This document shows positions 1-8,967 of a DNA stretch of 33,295 nt, piece by piece. The stretch covers positions 1-33,295 of the forward strand of contig CACLWL010000009.1 in the NCBI GenBank assembly GCA_902610655.1, in the 5' to 3' direction. This DNA is from an uncultured Pelagibacteraceae bacterium. GTDB lineage: Bacteria; Pseudomonadota; Alphaproteobacteria; Pelagibacterales; Pelagibacteraceae. The notes beneath the pieces are model-generated. The model did not search any database and had not been told where the DNA came from. It saw nothing but the letters and a program-made list of their open reading frames with translations. The translations under genes were made by a program, and so were the position numbers. Position 1 is the stretch's first letter. Every line of letters begins with the position of its first letter.

Positions 1-90
1 AGTTATCCCGTAATATGTAACGAAACTGGAAACTTGTTAGGTGAAATTGACAGATCAATCGTTATGAAATCAATGAAATCTAAATCTTAA
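1..90 (+). CDS. C-terminal tail of a CBS-domain protein, possibly a ProV/OpuAA-type ATPase (partial)
   Basis: An open frame enters from the left edge and ends with TAA at 88-90, giving 29 residues. The stretch PVICNETGNLLGEIDRS followed by a VMKSM helix looks like the last strand-turn-helix of a CBS domain, where a Val-(Asp/Asn)-x-x-Gly-x-x-(Leu)-Gly pattern is usual. The C-terminal end of glycine betaine/proline ABC ATPases (ProV, OpuAA) has this form, and the complete ProV-like protein at 11142-12188 ends in a comparable CBS-like segment. Other CBS proteins would look the same over such a short piece, so the ATPase reading is inference. The next gene points the other way and its stop codon directly abuts this one. 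Confidence 0.45.
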   Translation, partial: SYPVICNETGNLLGEIDRSIVMKSMKSKS

Positions 91-1023
91 TTAATAAAAT
101 TTTTTACTTCCCTTTACAGGTTTATTTTTTTGTGCATCTCTCCATATAATTATAAAACCTGCAAATACAATTAATAATACTCCTGGAAAAAGCTGAGACC
201 AAGGTGCTTCGTTAAAAAAAATCCATCCTAATAAAAAAGAGGAGGGGATTCCAAAATATTCAAAAGAGGCAAGCTTGCTTAATGAGATTAGTCTATAAGC
301 ATATACAAATAATATTGCAGCGGTACCCCCTAGTATTCCAGTTAAAACCATTAACATTAAATCCTTCATCGAATTAACAGTAAAATCATTTGATAAAATA
401 ATAAATAACGTCAATGCACCAATTACATTAAAGATTAAAGTATAAAACTGTATTTTTGATGTTGAAAAATTTGGTGGAATGAATTTTAATATCATTACTG
501 TAACACCCCATGCAAAAGCTGTTAATATTGAAAAGATTGAAAAAAAATTAAATATTTCACTTGTGGGTCTTAAGATTAATACTACTCCAATAAATCCAAT
601 TATAATTGCTGACCATCTGTAAATACCAACTTTATCTTGGAGAAAAATTATTGAGAGTATTACAATAAAAAATGGTGAAGAAAACGTTAATGTCATAGCG
701 GTTGCAAATTCAACATTAATTACAGAGATAAAAATAAATATATTCATCGCTAAAAAGCATAAACCTCTAAAGCAACAAAGAGATAAAAATTTCTTATTTA
801 TATTTTTAAAAAGTGTGCTGTATTCTTTAGAAATCAACAGCAAAACAAGCAAGGGTATAATTGCAAAAAAATTTCTAAATACAGCTAATTTAAGCACAGA
901 ATAGTCACTACCTATTAATCTAATTATAACTAAGTATAGATCTACACAAACCACTCCTAAAAGCATTGTAACAATTGCTAATATAGTTTTTTTAAAATCT
1001 GCTTTTTCTTTTGCGATTTTCAT
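91..1023 (-). CDS. DMT-superfamily (EamA) inner-membrane transporter
   Basis: A 310-residue, very hydrophobic protein with about ten predicted membrane segments in two repeats of five, the layout of EamA/DMT permeases (family length about 290-310). A short Lys-rich N terminus (residues 1-12) precedes the first helix. Each half ends with the usual basic loop, for example ILRPTSE near residue 150 and a Lys-rich tail after residue 295. Such carriers move metabolites or amino acids, usually outward; the substrate cannot be read from sequence. It is divergent from the alcohol dehydrogenase at 1060 with only 36 bases between start codons, so the two promoters must overlap or the transcripts have very short leaders. 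Family call is firm, substrate unknown. Confidence 0.85.
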   Translation of the reverse strand: MKIAKEKADFKKTILAIVTMLLGVVCVDLYLVIIRLIGSDYSVLKLAVFRNFFAIIPLLVLLLISKEYSTLFKNINKKFLSLCCFRGLCFLAMNIFIFISVINVEFATAMTLTFSSPFFIVILSIIFLQDKVGIYRWSAIIIGFIGVVLILRPTSEIFNFFSIFSILTAFAWGVTVMILKFIPPNFSTSKIQFYTLIFNVIGALTLFIILSNDFTVNSMKDLMLMVLTGILGGTAAILFVYAYRLISLSKLASFEYFGIPSSFLLGWIFFNEAPWSQLFPGVLLIVFAGFIIIWRDAQKNKPVKGSKKFY

Positions 1024-1059
1024 TTATTTTTGTAAATTAGTATAAATTTTTAAATAAAT

Positions 1060-2253
1060 ATGCAAAATTTTAAACTTAACAAAACTGATTTATTAGGGGC
1101 TCAGGATTGGACCTTTCCAACATTTACTGCATATGGACCAGGAAGATTTAAAGAAATTGGGAATTTTTGTAAAAATTTCAATATTCAAAACGTTTTAATT
1201 GTAACAGATAGTGGAAGTATAAATTTACCCTTTATAAGTGATCTACAAAATTTACTTTTAGATTCTAAAATAAAATCAAATATTTATTCCAACATATCAC
1301 CCAATCCTAGAGATGATGAAATAGAGGGTGGATGTAAAAAATTTAGAGACGGAAGCCATGATGGTATAATTGCTATTGGAGGAGGCAGTGCTATGGATGG
1401 GGGCAAGGCAATATCCTTAACAGTTAACAGTGGGATTCCTTTATGGGATTTTGAATTTTTAGATAAAGTTCCAAGAGACCTTAAAGGAAAGAATCCTTTT
1501 CCAAAACTAATAACTATACCAACTACTTCTGGAACGGGCGCTGAAACAGAAATAACTGCAATGGTTACTGATACCAAAAAAGGAATGAAATTTTGTTTAT
1601 GGCATCCAGACGCTAGACCTTGTTTAGCATTAGTTGATCCAGAATTAACTTTAAAGTTACCGGCAAACTTAACAGCTTGGACTGGTGTCGATGCGATGAT
1701 TCATGCGATTGAAGGTTATAGTGTACCGATGTTTCATCCACTTTGTGATGGTTCTGCATTGGAAAGCTTAAATCTTATTTCAAAATCATTGAAGTTAGCT
1801 GTAAATGAACCAGACAATTTAGTAGCTAGAGGTGGAATGATTATAGGATCTTACTTAGGAGGGATAGCGTTTTTGAAAGGGTTAGGACTTGTTCATGCAA
1901 TATCTCATATGGTAGGTGCAGAATATAATACTCACCATGGACTTACAAATGCAATAATTCTACCAACAGTAATGGAATATAATTTACCTGGGTTAGAGGA
2001 AAAAGTTCAACGAATGTCAGAAGCGATGCAATTTGATGATCATTCTGTAAATGGTTTTAAAGAAAATTTAAATAAAATGTTAGATGAACTCAACATACCA
2101 AGAGGATTAAATGAAATTGGTGTACCTGAGGACTCATACAAAAGAATTGCCAAAAAATCTATGCTCGACCAAGCATATGGTCAAAACCCTAAAAAAGCAA
2201 CTTTAGAAGAGGTTGAACAACTAACTTTAAAAAGTATTAAAAAAGCTCGTTAG
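1060..2253 (+). CDS. Iron-containing (group III) alcohol dehydrogenase
   Basis: The 397-residue protein has the Fe-ADH architecture: an N-terminal NAD(P)-binding half with the GGGSAMDGGKAIS segment near residues 107-119 (family motif GGGSxxD), and a C-terminal helical metal domain. Likely metal ligands are the Asp in the WTGVDAMIHAIE segment, the first His there, the His in LVHAISHMVGAE and the His pair in NTHHG. Length is normal. These cytoplasmic enzymes interconvert alcohols or hydroxyacids and aldehydes/ketones with NAD(P)H; the substrate is unknown. The amidase gene starts five bases after its stop and the second DMT transporter follows, so the three probably form one transcript. No Shine-Dalgarno sequence precedes the ATG, which is usual for A+T-rich first genes here. 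Confidence 0.9.
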   Translation: MQNFKLNKTDLLGAQDWTFPTFTAYGPGRFKEIGNFCKNFNIQNVLIVTDSGSINLPFISDLQNLLLDSKIKSNIYSNISPNPRDDEIEGGCKKFRDGSHDGIIAIGGGSAMDGGKAISLTVNSGIPLWDFEFLDKVPRDLKGKNPFPKLITIPTTSGTGAETEITAMVTDTKKGMKFCLWHPDARPCLALVDPELTLKLPANLTAWTGVDAMIHAIEGYSVPMFHPLCDGSALESLNLISKSLKLAVNEPDNLVARGGMIIGSYLGGIAFLKGLGLVHAISHMVGAEYNTHHGLTNAIILPTVMEYNLPGLEEKVQRMSEAMQFDDHSVNGFKENLNKMLDELNIPRGLNEIGVPEDSYKRIAKKSMLDQAYGQNPKKATLEEVEQLTLKSIKKAR

Positions 2254-2258
2254 GGCAG

Positions 2259-3674
2259 ATGCTAGAAAATAAAAATGTATCTGAAATTATTAAATTAATT
2301 CAGTCAAAACAAATATCAGTAAAAGAAGTTGTAGAATTTTATATTGCAAGGATTAAAAAATATAATCCAAAATTAAATGCAATTATTCTTTTAAAAGAGA
2401 CTGAAAAAATTTTAGAAGAAGCTAAAAAAAAAGATAATCAAAAGGATAAAAATAAATCTTTGTTTGGATTACCGTTAGCAATTAAAGATTTAAGTGATAT
2501 CGCTGGAATTCAAACAACATACGGTTTTAAAGGTTACAAAGATTATTTTCCAAATAAAAATTCTTTTTTTGTAGATAAACTAATTGAAAACGGTGCGATC
2601 ATAATTGGAAAAACTAATACAGCTGAACTTGGGGTAGGAGGACATACAATTAATAGACTATTTGGTCCAACCTCGAATGTTTATGATTTAAGTAAGTCTG
2701 CTGGTGGTTCAAGCGGAGGGGCAAGCTCAGCAGTTGCCGCTCAATTAATTCCCTTTGCAGATGGTACAGATCAAATGGGTTCATGTAGGAATCCTGCTGC
2801 ATATTCTAATATATATGGTTTTAGACCAACCCCAGGAGTTATTGCCTCTGCTAGATCAGATAATCAAAAAAATATTCCTATTTTAACTACTCCTGGTTTT
2901 TTATCTAGAACACCAGACGATATGACAATTATTTTAGATAGTGTAACTGGAAAACACAATTTGGATCCATACTCTTTAGAATTAAAATCTAACTTTCAAA
3001 ACTTTGAAATAAAAGATTCAGAAATTAAAAATATTAAAATAGGATGGTTATCCGATATTAATGGTAATTATAAATTTGAAAATGAAATTTTAGAAATTTG
3101 TGAAAAAAAATTAGGTGAGTTAAATAAGCAAAATATAAAAATAGATTTTTTGAAACCAAATATTAATACTGATGAATTATGGGACTCGTGGTTAACATTC
3201 AGATCAAGAAGTATATTTATGGATATTGGAAGCATGAATATAAAAGATATCGATGAAATGACATATCAGGCAATTTGGGAGTACAAAAGAGGGAAAAATA
3301 TTAGGGAAAATGACATCAATATTGCGATTGAAAAAAGAAAGAGGTGCATGTATGATATAGAACAGATCTTTAAAGATTACGATTTTTTAGCTTTGCCATC
3401 TGCACAAGTATTTCCATTTAAAAAAGAATTAAATTACCCAGAAAAAATAAATGATTTTAATTTAGATACTTATCATCGATGGATTGAAGTTTTTATATTA
3501 TCAAGTCTTTTAGAATTACCCACTATAACAGTTCCAGTTGGTTTTAATAAAAATAAACTGCCAATGGGTATGCAGATAATTGGAAAAATGAATGATGATT
3601 TAAAAGTACTTGCATTTGCTAAAAAATACGAACAAATGTTCAATTATTCAAAAATAAAACCAGAAATAAAATAA
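2259..3674 (+). CDS. Amidase-signature family hydrolase
   Basis: The 471-residue protein belongs to the amidase signature family (amidases, GatA, urea-derived carboxyamidases), cytoplasmic hydrolases that cleave C-N amide bonds with a Ser-cisSer-Lys triad. Visible elements: K76 in LPLAIKDLSD as the catalytic Lys, the Gly/Ser-rich SAGGSSGGASS loop (147-157) with the cis-Ser at S151 or S152, and S175 in MGSCRNPA as probable nucleophile (usual form GGSIRxPA). The core is complete and length is normal. It is not likely to be GatA, since no gatB or gatC is adjacent and the GGS motif has diverged to MGS. It sits between an alcohol dehydrogenase and a DMT transporter (spacers 5 and 3 bases), which suggests catabolism of an imported amide; substrate unknown. 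Confidence 0.88.
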   Translation: MLENKNVSEIIKLIQSKQISVKEVVEFYIARIKKYNPKLNAIILLKETEKILEEAKKKDNQKDKNKSLFGLPLAIKDLSDIAGIQTTYGFKGYKDYFPNKNSFFVDKLIENGAIIIGKTNTAELGVGGHTINRLFGPTSNVYDLSKSAGGSSGGASSAVAAQLIPFADGTDQMGSCRNPAAYSNIYGFRPTPGVIASARSDNQKNIPILTTPGFLSRTPDDMTIILDSVTGKHNLDPYSLELKSNFQNFEIKDSEIKNIKIGWLSDINGNYKFENEILEICEKKLGELNKQNIKIDFLKPNINTDELWDSWLTFRSRSIFMDIGSMNIKDIDEMTYQAIWEYKRGKNIRENDINIAIEKRKRCMYDIEQIFKDYDFLALPSAQVFPFKKELNYPEKINDFNLDTYHRWIEVFILSSLLELPTITVPVGFNKNKLPMGMQIIGKMNDDLKVLAFAKKYEQMFNYSKIKPEIK

Positions 3675-3677
3675 TTA

Positions 3678-4583
3678 ATGCAAAGACATCCTCACCATTT
3701 TAAAATTGCTCTTGCTTTAGCTATCTCTGCAGGAGCTTGGGGAATTTATTGGCTTCCACAGCGTACATTAGAGGCTGGAGGATTAACTGGTGGATGGGGA
3801 ACAATTGCCCAGATGGTAATCGGAGTGTTATTGTTACTACCAATTGCTCTCTGGAGAGTTTATAAAAAAAAAGGAAGTGGCTTCGAGCTTCCATTAACAG
3901 GATTATTGGTTGGTGGTGGTTTTATTTGTTATGCACTCAGTTTTTTATTAACAGATGTCATAAGAGCTTTAATACTTTTTTATATGACGCCTATCTGGAC
4001 TACTATCTTTGAAATTTTATTTTTAAAAAGAAAACCAGGCTGGGAAAGAGCTGTTACACTTACATTAGCTCTCGCTGGATTATGGATAGTGTTTAGCAAA
4101 GATGCGATTATACCTTTACCTCAAAATGCGGGAGATTGGATAGCACTAATTGGAGGTGCAATTTTTGCAGGAGGAATGATAAGACTTGAAATTGTAAAGA
4201 CAGATGGAGTATTCCCAATTATATTTTCATTTTTCTTCTATGGAACATTATTTAACATTGTGGCTGGTTTTTTATTAGTTGATTATTTGGGTGAGACACC
4301 ACCGATCGAGTCTTTTATTCCAATGGCTATGTTTTTAATTGTTTTGTCATTATTTTATTTCATTCCTACAGGAATTGTTATTCTTTGGGCACCAAGCAAA
4401 CTAGGTGCTGGACTATGCTCAATTCTTTTTTTAACAGAAATAGTTGTTGGAGTTGTGAGCTCCAGTATATTAACCGATGAGCCTTTTGGATGGAGAGAAA
4501 TAGTTGGAAGTTCAATGATTATTTTAGGTGGAATTTTAGCAGTGGTTCTTGCTCCTAAAGAGGAAGAAAAAGTTACTGCTTAA
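3678..4583 (+). CDS. DMT-superfamily (EamA) transporter, second copy
   Basis: A 301-residue membrane protein with two EamA-type repeats and about ten hydrophobic helices. It starts with a short His-containing N terminus and ends in an acidic/Lys tail (PKEEEKVTA). It is not a close copy of the DMT transporter at 91-1023. It has few Lys and Asn and the gene reads as clearly less A+T-rich than its neighbours, which may reflect its amino acid composition or a different history. It begins three bases after the amidase stop, so co-transcription is very likely; a role in moving the amidase substrate or product is inference. Its stop overlaps the stop of the convergent hydrolase gene by four bases. 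Confidence 0.85.
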   Translation: MQRHPHHFKIALALAISAGAWGIYWLPQRTLEAGGLTGGWGTIAQMVIGVLLLLPIALWRVYKKKGSGFELPLTGLLVGGGFICYALSFLLTDVIRALILFYMTPIWTTIFEILFLKRKPGWERAVTLTLALAGLWIVFSKDAIIPLPQNAGDWIALIGGAIFAGGMIRLEIVKTDGVFPIIFSFFFYGTLFNIVAGFLLVDYLGETPPIESFIPMAMFLIVLSLFYFIPTGIVILWAPSKLGAGLCSILFLTEIVVGVVSSSILTDEPFGWREIVGSSMIILGGILAVVLAPKEEEKVTA

Positions 4584-5737
4584 TATTTAGTATTCACTAT
4601 ATCAATCAACATATTTATCATATCTACTTTATAACTTTCTTTTGTTGCTGATTTAGTTTCCAAAACAGAAAAAAATGCAGCAACGTTTCCAGTTTTTAAA
4701 TTTACAGCTAAAAATTGACCACCATATCCAGAATGACCAATCATATTTCCAGAAACCATGGTTGAGTTTGAATAATATAAATATTTATTCTCTGATAGAT
4801 TCATATATTTTGGACCAACATTTTTAACAGTTTGATCTAAAAAAGAAGCTGAGCCAATCTTTCTATTTCCAACACCTTTACCTTTTCTTGCAAATAAAAG
4901 CCCCATTCTTAAAAAGTCTCTTGTTATTAAACACCCTCCACCTGACATCCAAGGCATACCGTATCTATCGGACGCAATATAAATTCCTTCTTCAAAGCCA
5001 GCTGCTTCAACTGCTCTTAACATCCAATGTCTTAACGGTTTACCACTGATCTTCTCAACTATTAATCCTACAACATCGGTATTTGCAGATTTATAAAAAG
5101 CTAAATTACTTTTGTTTATTAAATTTCTATTTTTTTTTGATTTAATAGTATTTAGATAATCTTCCTGGCTTAAATATTTTTCACCGTTTTTCGGCAGTCT
5201 CCATCCACCAACCGGCTCATGTAAAAAAGATGAGGAGTATGCTTTGGTATAATCTTCTGTGTAAGCATTTATTACATTCATATTTAATACATCTTTGACT
5301 TTAGCATTGGCATAGCCACTTCCGATTTTTGGAAGATAGTAAGACACTTTTTTATCAAGATTTATAGACTTATTGTTTAATAATTCGCCCACGAAAAGAT
5401 TAACAAACATTTTTGTTATAGACATTATCGTTTGAGGTTGATTTTCTGTAAAATCTTTAGCGTATTTTTCAAAATAAATATTTTGTTTATTTCCAACTAT
5501 TAAAGAGCAAAAAGACTTGTGTTTAGTCATTTTTTTTACGAGTGGCTTTTTATAAATAGTATCTTTGTATTTTTTTTTTAATTTTAAAACCAAATCTGAT
5601 CTTAAAAATAAACCATATCTATTTATTTTGTGAAGATTTCTATAACCATATCTTCTGGTTTTAGGTAGATTCCAAACAGCTTTATTATCTTTGACTGTTG
5701 TTAATTCAGGATTTTTATATGATATTACTTTAGTCAA
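4580..5737 (-). CDS. Beta-lactamase-fold serine hydrolase (class C/esterase type)
   Basis: The 385-residue protein carries the marks of the PF00144 family: S106-I-T-K109 as the SxxK nucleophile motif, Y215 in FYKSANTD (second motif, with the following segment ending in EKISGKPL as in many family members), and H335-S-G in GHSGYGG in place of the KTG/HxG box. About 70 basic, Tyr-rich residues precede the fold and no signal peptide is visible, so a cytoplasmic location is likely. This argues against a secreted antibiotic-resistance enzyme; family members include esterases, amidases and D-amino-acid peptidases. It is last in the leftward run, 15 bases after msrA. Substrate unknown. Confidence 0.82.
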   Translation of the reverse strand: MTKVISYKNPELTTVKDNKAVWNLPKTRRYGYRNLHKINRYGLFLRSDLVLKLKKKYKDTIYKKPLVKKMTKHKSFCSLIVGNKQNIYFEKYAKDFTENQPQTIMSITKMFVNLFVGELLNNKSINLDKKVSYYLPKIGSGYANAKVKDVLNMNVINAYTEDYTKAYSSSFLHEPVGGWRLPKNGEKYLSQEDYLNTIKSKKNRNLINKSNLAFYKSANTDVVGLIVEKISGKPLRHWMLRAVEAAGFEEGIYIASDRYGMPWMSGGGCLITRDFLRMGLLFARKGKGVGNRKIGSASFLDQTVKNVGPKYMNLSENKYLYYSNSTMVSGNMIGHSGYGGQFLAVNLKTGNVAAFFSVLETKSATKESYKVDMINMLIDIVNTKY

Positions 5738-5752
5738 ATGAGAATTTAATTT

Positions 5753-6208
5753 TTAATCAAATTTTAAGGATTTCTTTTTTTCATATTTTTGGTGATAACC
5801 TTCAGCCTTACAATAATTTTTCTCTTTTGAAACTTTAGTAGAAACCTTACCCCCAAGCTTATTATTCATTTCATTTAACACTTTTTCTGCAATTTTTTTT
5901 TCTTCGTCATTATTATAAAAAATTTCAGATCGATATTGAATTCCAACATATGTTCCTTGTCTATTTACTTGAGTAGAGTCGTGTAATTCAAAAAAAAGTC
6001 TCACCATATCTTCATACGATTTAACTTTTTCATCATACTCGACTTTAACAACTTCTATATGACCAGTATCTCCACCGCATACTGCTTTATAAGTTATGTT
6101 GGGATCGTCTCCTCCACAATAGCCACACTCAGTAGATATTACTCCTTCAATACCTTCGTATTTAGTTTCATCCCAAAAGCAACCAATTCCCCCAATAAAT
6201 GTCCTCAT
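5753..6208 (-). CDS. msrA: Peptide-methionine (S)-S-oxide reductase MsrA
   Basis: The 151-residue protein is a compact MsrA, the thiol enzyme that reduces methionine-S-sulfoxide in proteins. The catalytic Cys is C10 in GIGCFWDE; the common GCFWG has Asp in place of Gly, which is unusual. Further family marks are the GYCGGDDPNITYKAVCGGDTGHIEVVKVEYD region (residues 29-59), the HDSTQVNRQGTYVGIQYRS segment (near 76-94), and the AEGYHQKY end (near 135-142). Cys residues at 29/31-type positions and C132 in NYCKAEGYHQ may serve as resolving residues. Length is at the short end of the family. It lies 14 bases after the methyltransferase-like gene and is probably co-transcribed; a link between methionine metabolism and repair is possible but unproven. 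Confidence 0.92.
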   Translation of the reverse strand: MRTFIGGIGCFWDETKYEGIEGVISTECGYCGGDDPNITYKAVCGGDTGHIEVVKVEYDEKVKSYEDMVRLFFELHDSTQVNRQGTYVGIQYRSEIFYNNDEEKKIAEKVLNEMNNKLGGKVSTKVSKEKNYCKAEGYHQKYEKKKSLKFD

Positions 6209-6222
6209 ATTTTCATTTTATA

Positions 6223-7134
6223 TTAATTTTTTAGAATTGATATTGCTTTTATCTCCTCAACACCAATACCACAGCAACCACCAATAATTTGAGCCCCACT
6301 AGCAATCCATTTTTTTGCACTTTCGAGATAATCACTTGGCTTGATATCATCTGTAAACTTCCATTCGGGTTTTATAAAATGACCTCTGTTTGGATAAGCA
6401 CCAATGGTATTGTTATAGTTAGTTTTTAATATTTTAACTGCTTCTTCAGTCACACTCATGTTCGAGTGAGCAACAAGTATTGGTCCAGAGTGAAATTTTT
6501 TAAATCTTTGTAATGACTCATCGAGTTTTTCATAAACTTGAGGATCTGTATGAGAAACATCATCGTCATACCCTAGATGAATATTTTTATCTTTATCAAA
6601 TACACAAGATACTGATAACCATGTTGGTAATTTTAAATTACTTGAACATTCTGCTAAAACCTCAACAATATCAGCTTGTGACGACATAGCTTCAAGAATT
6701 ACAAGATCTACACCTGCATTAGATAGAATACTTAAGTGTTGGTCAAAACTTGGTTTCATTTTTTTTATACCATCTTTCATAAAATAACCATAAGTGGAAA
6801 CTGATCCAGCAACTGAAACATCTTTTCCTGCCACAGCTTGTTTGGCAATTTTGATACTTTTAATATTACATTCCTCTATCAAGTCTTCATAACCATATTT
6901 TTTCATTGATATAGGAGTTGAAGCATAAGTATTAGCAGTAATTACATCAGCACCCGCTTCAATATAATTATGATGTACTTTTAAAAGTTCATCAGGACTA
7001 TCTATAGAACATCTTCCACACCATAATCCCTCATCCATTTTTGCTCCAATTTTTTGTAACTCCCCTCCTATACCACCATCGAGAATAATAGTTTTGCCAT
7101 TAGCTAGTCGTTTTTCAATTGATGAATATGACAT
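6223..7134 (-). CDS. Homocysteine S-methyltransferase family protein lacking one zinc-site Cys
   Basis: The 303-residue protein fits the S-methyl_trans (PF02574) barrel that moves methyl groups from donors such as betaine, S-methylmethionine or methyl-folate to homocysteine. Seen: N-terminal TIILDGGIGGELQKIGA (15-31), ADVITANTY (62-70), and the C-terminal GGCCG with C287 and C288, two of the three usual zinc ligands. The third ligand normally lies in a GxNC segment; the corresponding segment here is VAHSNMSV (221-228), with Met226 at the Cys position. Zinc binding and methyl transfer to homocysteine are therefore uncertain, and it may have another substrate. The gene follows the VOC gene by five bases, leaving no room for a SAM riboswitch. 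Confidence 0.82.
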   Translation of the reverse strand: MSYSSIEKRLANGKTIILDGGIGGELQKIGAKMDEGLWCGRCSIDSPDELLKVHHNYIEAGADVITANTYASTPISMKKYGYEDLIEECNIKSIKIAKQAVAGKDVSVAGSVSTYGYFMKDGIKKMKPSFDQHLSILSNAGVDLVILEAMSSQADIVEVLAECSSNLKLPTWLSVSCVFDKDKNIHLGYDDDVSHTDPQVYEKLDESLQRFKKFHSGPILVAHSNMSVTEEAVKILKTNYNNTIGAYPNRGHFIKPEWKFTDDIKPSDYLESAKKWIASGAQIIGGCCGIGVEEIKAISILKN

Positions 7135-7139
7135 TTAAT

Positions 7140-7523
7140 TTATTTATTATTTGTAAAAGCGCAGATCTTATTTCCATCCAAATCACGAACATAGGAGTAA
7201 TATACACCAGAACCTTCTGGTCTTTCTCCGCCACTTCCTTCACTACTACCGCCTGCTTTTAACCCTATTTCATGAAACTTATCAACTATCGCTCTTGAAG
7301 AAACATTAAAAGATACTTGAGTGCCATTTCCAAACGTAGCTGTTTTACCATTAGCTGGTTTTGTAACATAGAATTCTATGGTTCCATCGCTATCATTTTG
7401 TGTATATCCAGCACAAAATTCATCAGTATCTTTTCTTCTTAAGTTTATAACTTGTAAAACTTCATCGTAAAAAGTAATCGCTTTTTCTAGATTATTTGTA
7501 CCGACCATTACGTAACCAATCAT
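7140..7523 (-). CDS. VOC-family (glyoxalase/bleomycin-resistance-like) protein
   Basis: I start this gene at the ATG at 7523, giving 127 residues that begin MIGYVMVGTNNLEKAITFY, the usual first strand and helix of a VOC module. The frame stays open for another 33 codons upstream, but that part overlaps the aldehyde dehydrogenase coding end and has no VOC character, so it is rejected. The second half has the typical YYSYVRDLDGNKI segment (near 108-120). VOC proteins bind a divalent metal and include lyases, dioxygenases and binding proteins; nothing here fixes the substrate. It begins one base after the aldehyde dehydrogenase stop, so the two are surely co-transcribed and perhaps translationally coupled. 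Confidence 0.82.
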   Translation of the reverse strand: MIGYVMVGTNNLEKAITFYDEVLQVINLRRKDTDEFCAGYTQNDSDGTIEFYVTKPANGKTATFGNGTQVSFNVSSRAIVDKFHEIGLKAGGSSEGSGGERPEGSGVYYSYVRDLDGNKICAFTNNK

Positions 7524-7524
7524 T

Positions 7525-8958
7525 TTAGTTTTTCCATTCAGTAATGGTTTTAACCTCCAAATATTCATGCAAACCCCACGTGCCACCCTCACGCCCATTT
7601 CCAGACTGTCTATAACCACCAAATGGCGTGCCAGAGTCTGCTGGTTTATGATTTACGTATACAATTCCAGATCTTAATTTCTTTGAAACTCTTTTTGCTT
7701 TTTCTTTATCTTCAGTTTGTAAATAATTCCCGAGGCCATATTCAGTATCATTTGTGATTTTTATTGCATCTTCTTCACTCTCAAACGGAATTATGGATAA
7801 AACTGGCCCAAAAATTTCTTCTTTAGCAATCCTCATATCATTATTTACATCTGTAAACACAGTAGGTTTAATAAAATACCCGTTTTTTAAATCTTGAGGT
7901 TTTTCAGGTCCACCTGCTACCAATGTTGCGCCTTCTTCAATTCCGCTTTTGATTAAACTTTGAATTTTATCGTATTGAGTTTTAGATATGACAGGACCTA
8001 TATGTTCACCAGCTTTTGAGGCTAGGTCAACCTTAATTTTATTTGCTTCATCAGCAGCTTCTTCTACTGCTCTTTTGTAGATGGATTTTTCTACCAACAT
8101 TCTTGTTGGTGCATCGCATGATTGTCCAGAGTTACTCATAATATTTCTTATCCCATCTCTAACTGCATCAGGATAAGCGTCCGCAAATACAATATTTCCA
8201 CCTTTCCCTCCAAGTTCTAAACATACCCGTTTAATTGTATCAGCAGCATTTTTTGTTATTAATTTCCCAGCTCTTGTTGATCCAGTAAATGAGACCATAT
8301 CAACATCAGGATGGCCTGATAAATCTGTACCAACACCAGGGCCATCACCATTTACTAAATTAAAAACACCAACAGGAAATCCAGCTTCATGAATCATTTC
8401 AGCAAATAGCATTCCAGATAAAGGTGCAATCTCAGAAGGTTTCAAAACCATAGTGCATCCAGTTGCTAATGCCGGTATAACTTTTAGTGCTATTTGATTT
8501 ATTGGCCAATTCCATGGAGTTATCAAACCACATACTCCAATAGGTTCATAGACTATATGATTAACAGAACCTTTGTCAAAACCAGGTTCAAAATTGAACT
8601 CTTTTAATCTTTTTATAAAATCCTCAATATGACCTGCACCTGATGCAGTTTGATTGGCTGAACACCAGTCTTTTGGACAACCAAGCTCTGTAGATATAGC
8701 ATCAGTCATTTCATCCCATTTAGATTTATAGATTTCTAATAATTTTTCTAAAAGTTTAATTCTTTCTTGTTTTGAGGTTTCTTTCCAAGTTTCAAAAGAT
8801 GATTTTGCAGATTTTACAGCAAGATCAGTATCTTCTGGACTGCCAAGAGAAATTATTGCACAAACTTCTTCAGTAGATGGATTAATTACATCAAAGTCTT
8901 TTGGTTTAATTGGATTAACCCATTCTCCATTTATATAAAATTTTTTCTTATCTTTCAT
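7525..8958 (-). CDS. NAD(P)-dependent aldehyde dehydrogenase
   Basis: A full-length 477-residue aldehyde dehydrogenase, cytoplasmic, oxidising an aldehyde to the acid. Key residues are visible: N150 in ITPWNWP (oxyanion hole), K173 in VLKPSE (cofactor), SFTGSTRAG (223-231, nucleotide loop), E248 in LELGGKGG (general base) and C281 in NSGQSCDAPTR (nucleophile). The EEIFGPVL and GYRQSGNGREGG segments near the C terminus are also standard. The substrate is not determined. Because of the nearby gamma-butyrobetaine and BKACE genes, a trimethylaminobutyraldehyde or betaine-aldehyde role is possible, but that is only a neighbourhood inference. It lies nine bases after the class II aldolase-like gene in the same direction. 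Confidence 0.93.
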   Translation of the reverse strand: MKDKKKFYINGEWVNPIKPKDFDVINPSTEEVCAIISLGSPEDTDLAVKSAKSSFETWKETSKQERIKLLEKLLEIYKSKWDEMTDAISTELGCPKDWCSANQTASGAGHIEDFIKRLKEFNFEPGFDKGSVNHIVYEPIGVCGLITPWNWPINQIALKVIPALATGCTMVLKPSEIAPLSGMLFAEMIHEAGFPVGVFNLVNGDGPGVGTDLSGHPDVDMVSFTGSTRAGKLITKNAADTIKRVCLELGGKGGNIVFADAYPDAVRDGIRNIMSNSGQSCDAPTRMLVEKSIYKRAVEEAADEANKIKVDLASKAGEHIGPVISKTQYDKIQSLIKSGIEEGATLVAGGPEKPQDLKNGYFIKPTVFTDVNNDMRIAKEEIFGPVLSIIPFESEEDAIKITNDTEYGLGNYLQTEDKEKAKRVSKKLRSGIVYVNHKPADSGTPFGGYRQSGNGREGGTWGLHEYLEVKTITEWKN

Positions 8959-8967
8959 AATTTATAT

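Noticed and set aside
1284..1577. 97-codon open frame opposite the alcohol dehydrogenase
   Set aside because: It lies wholly within a well-supported gene on the other strand and its protein has no domain character; it is a shadow frame.
4580..5737. Beta-lactamase with antibiotic-resistance role
   Set aside because: No signal peptide is visible and the third motif is HSG rather than KTG, as in esterase-like members; resistance is not supported.
7135..7139. SAM-type riboswitch upstream of the methyltransferase-like gene, as known for some SAR11 bhmT genes
   Set aside because: Only five bases separate it from the upstream VOC gene, so there is no room for an aptamer.
7524..7622. Longer N terminus for the VOC protein
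   Set aside because: The extra 33 codons overlap the end of the aldehyde dehydrogenase gene and encode no VOC-like sequence; the ATG at 7523 gives the standard VOC start one base after that gene.
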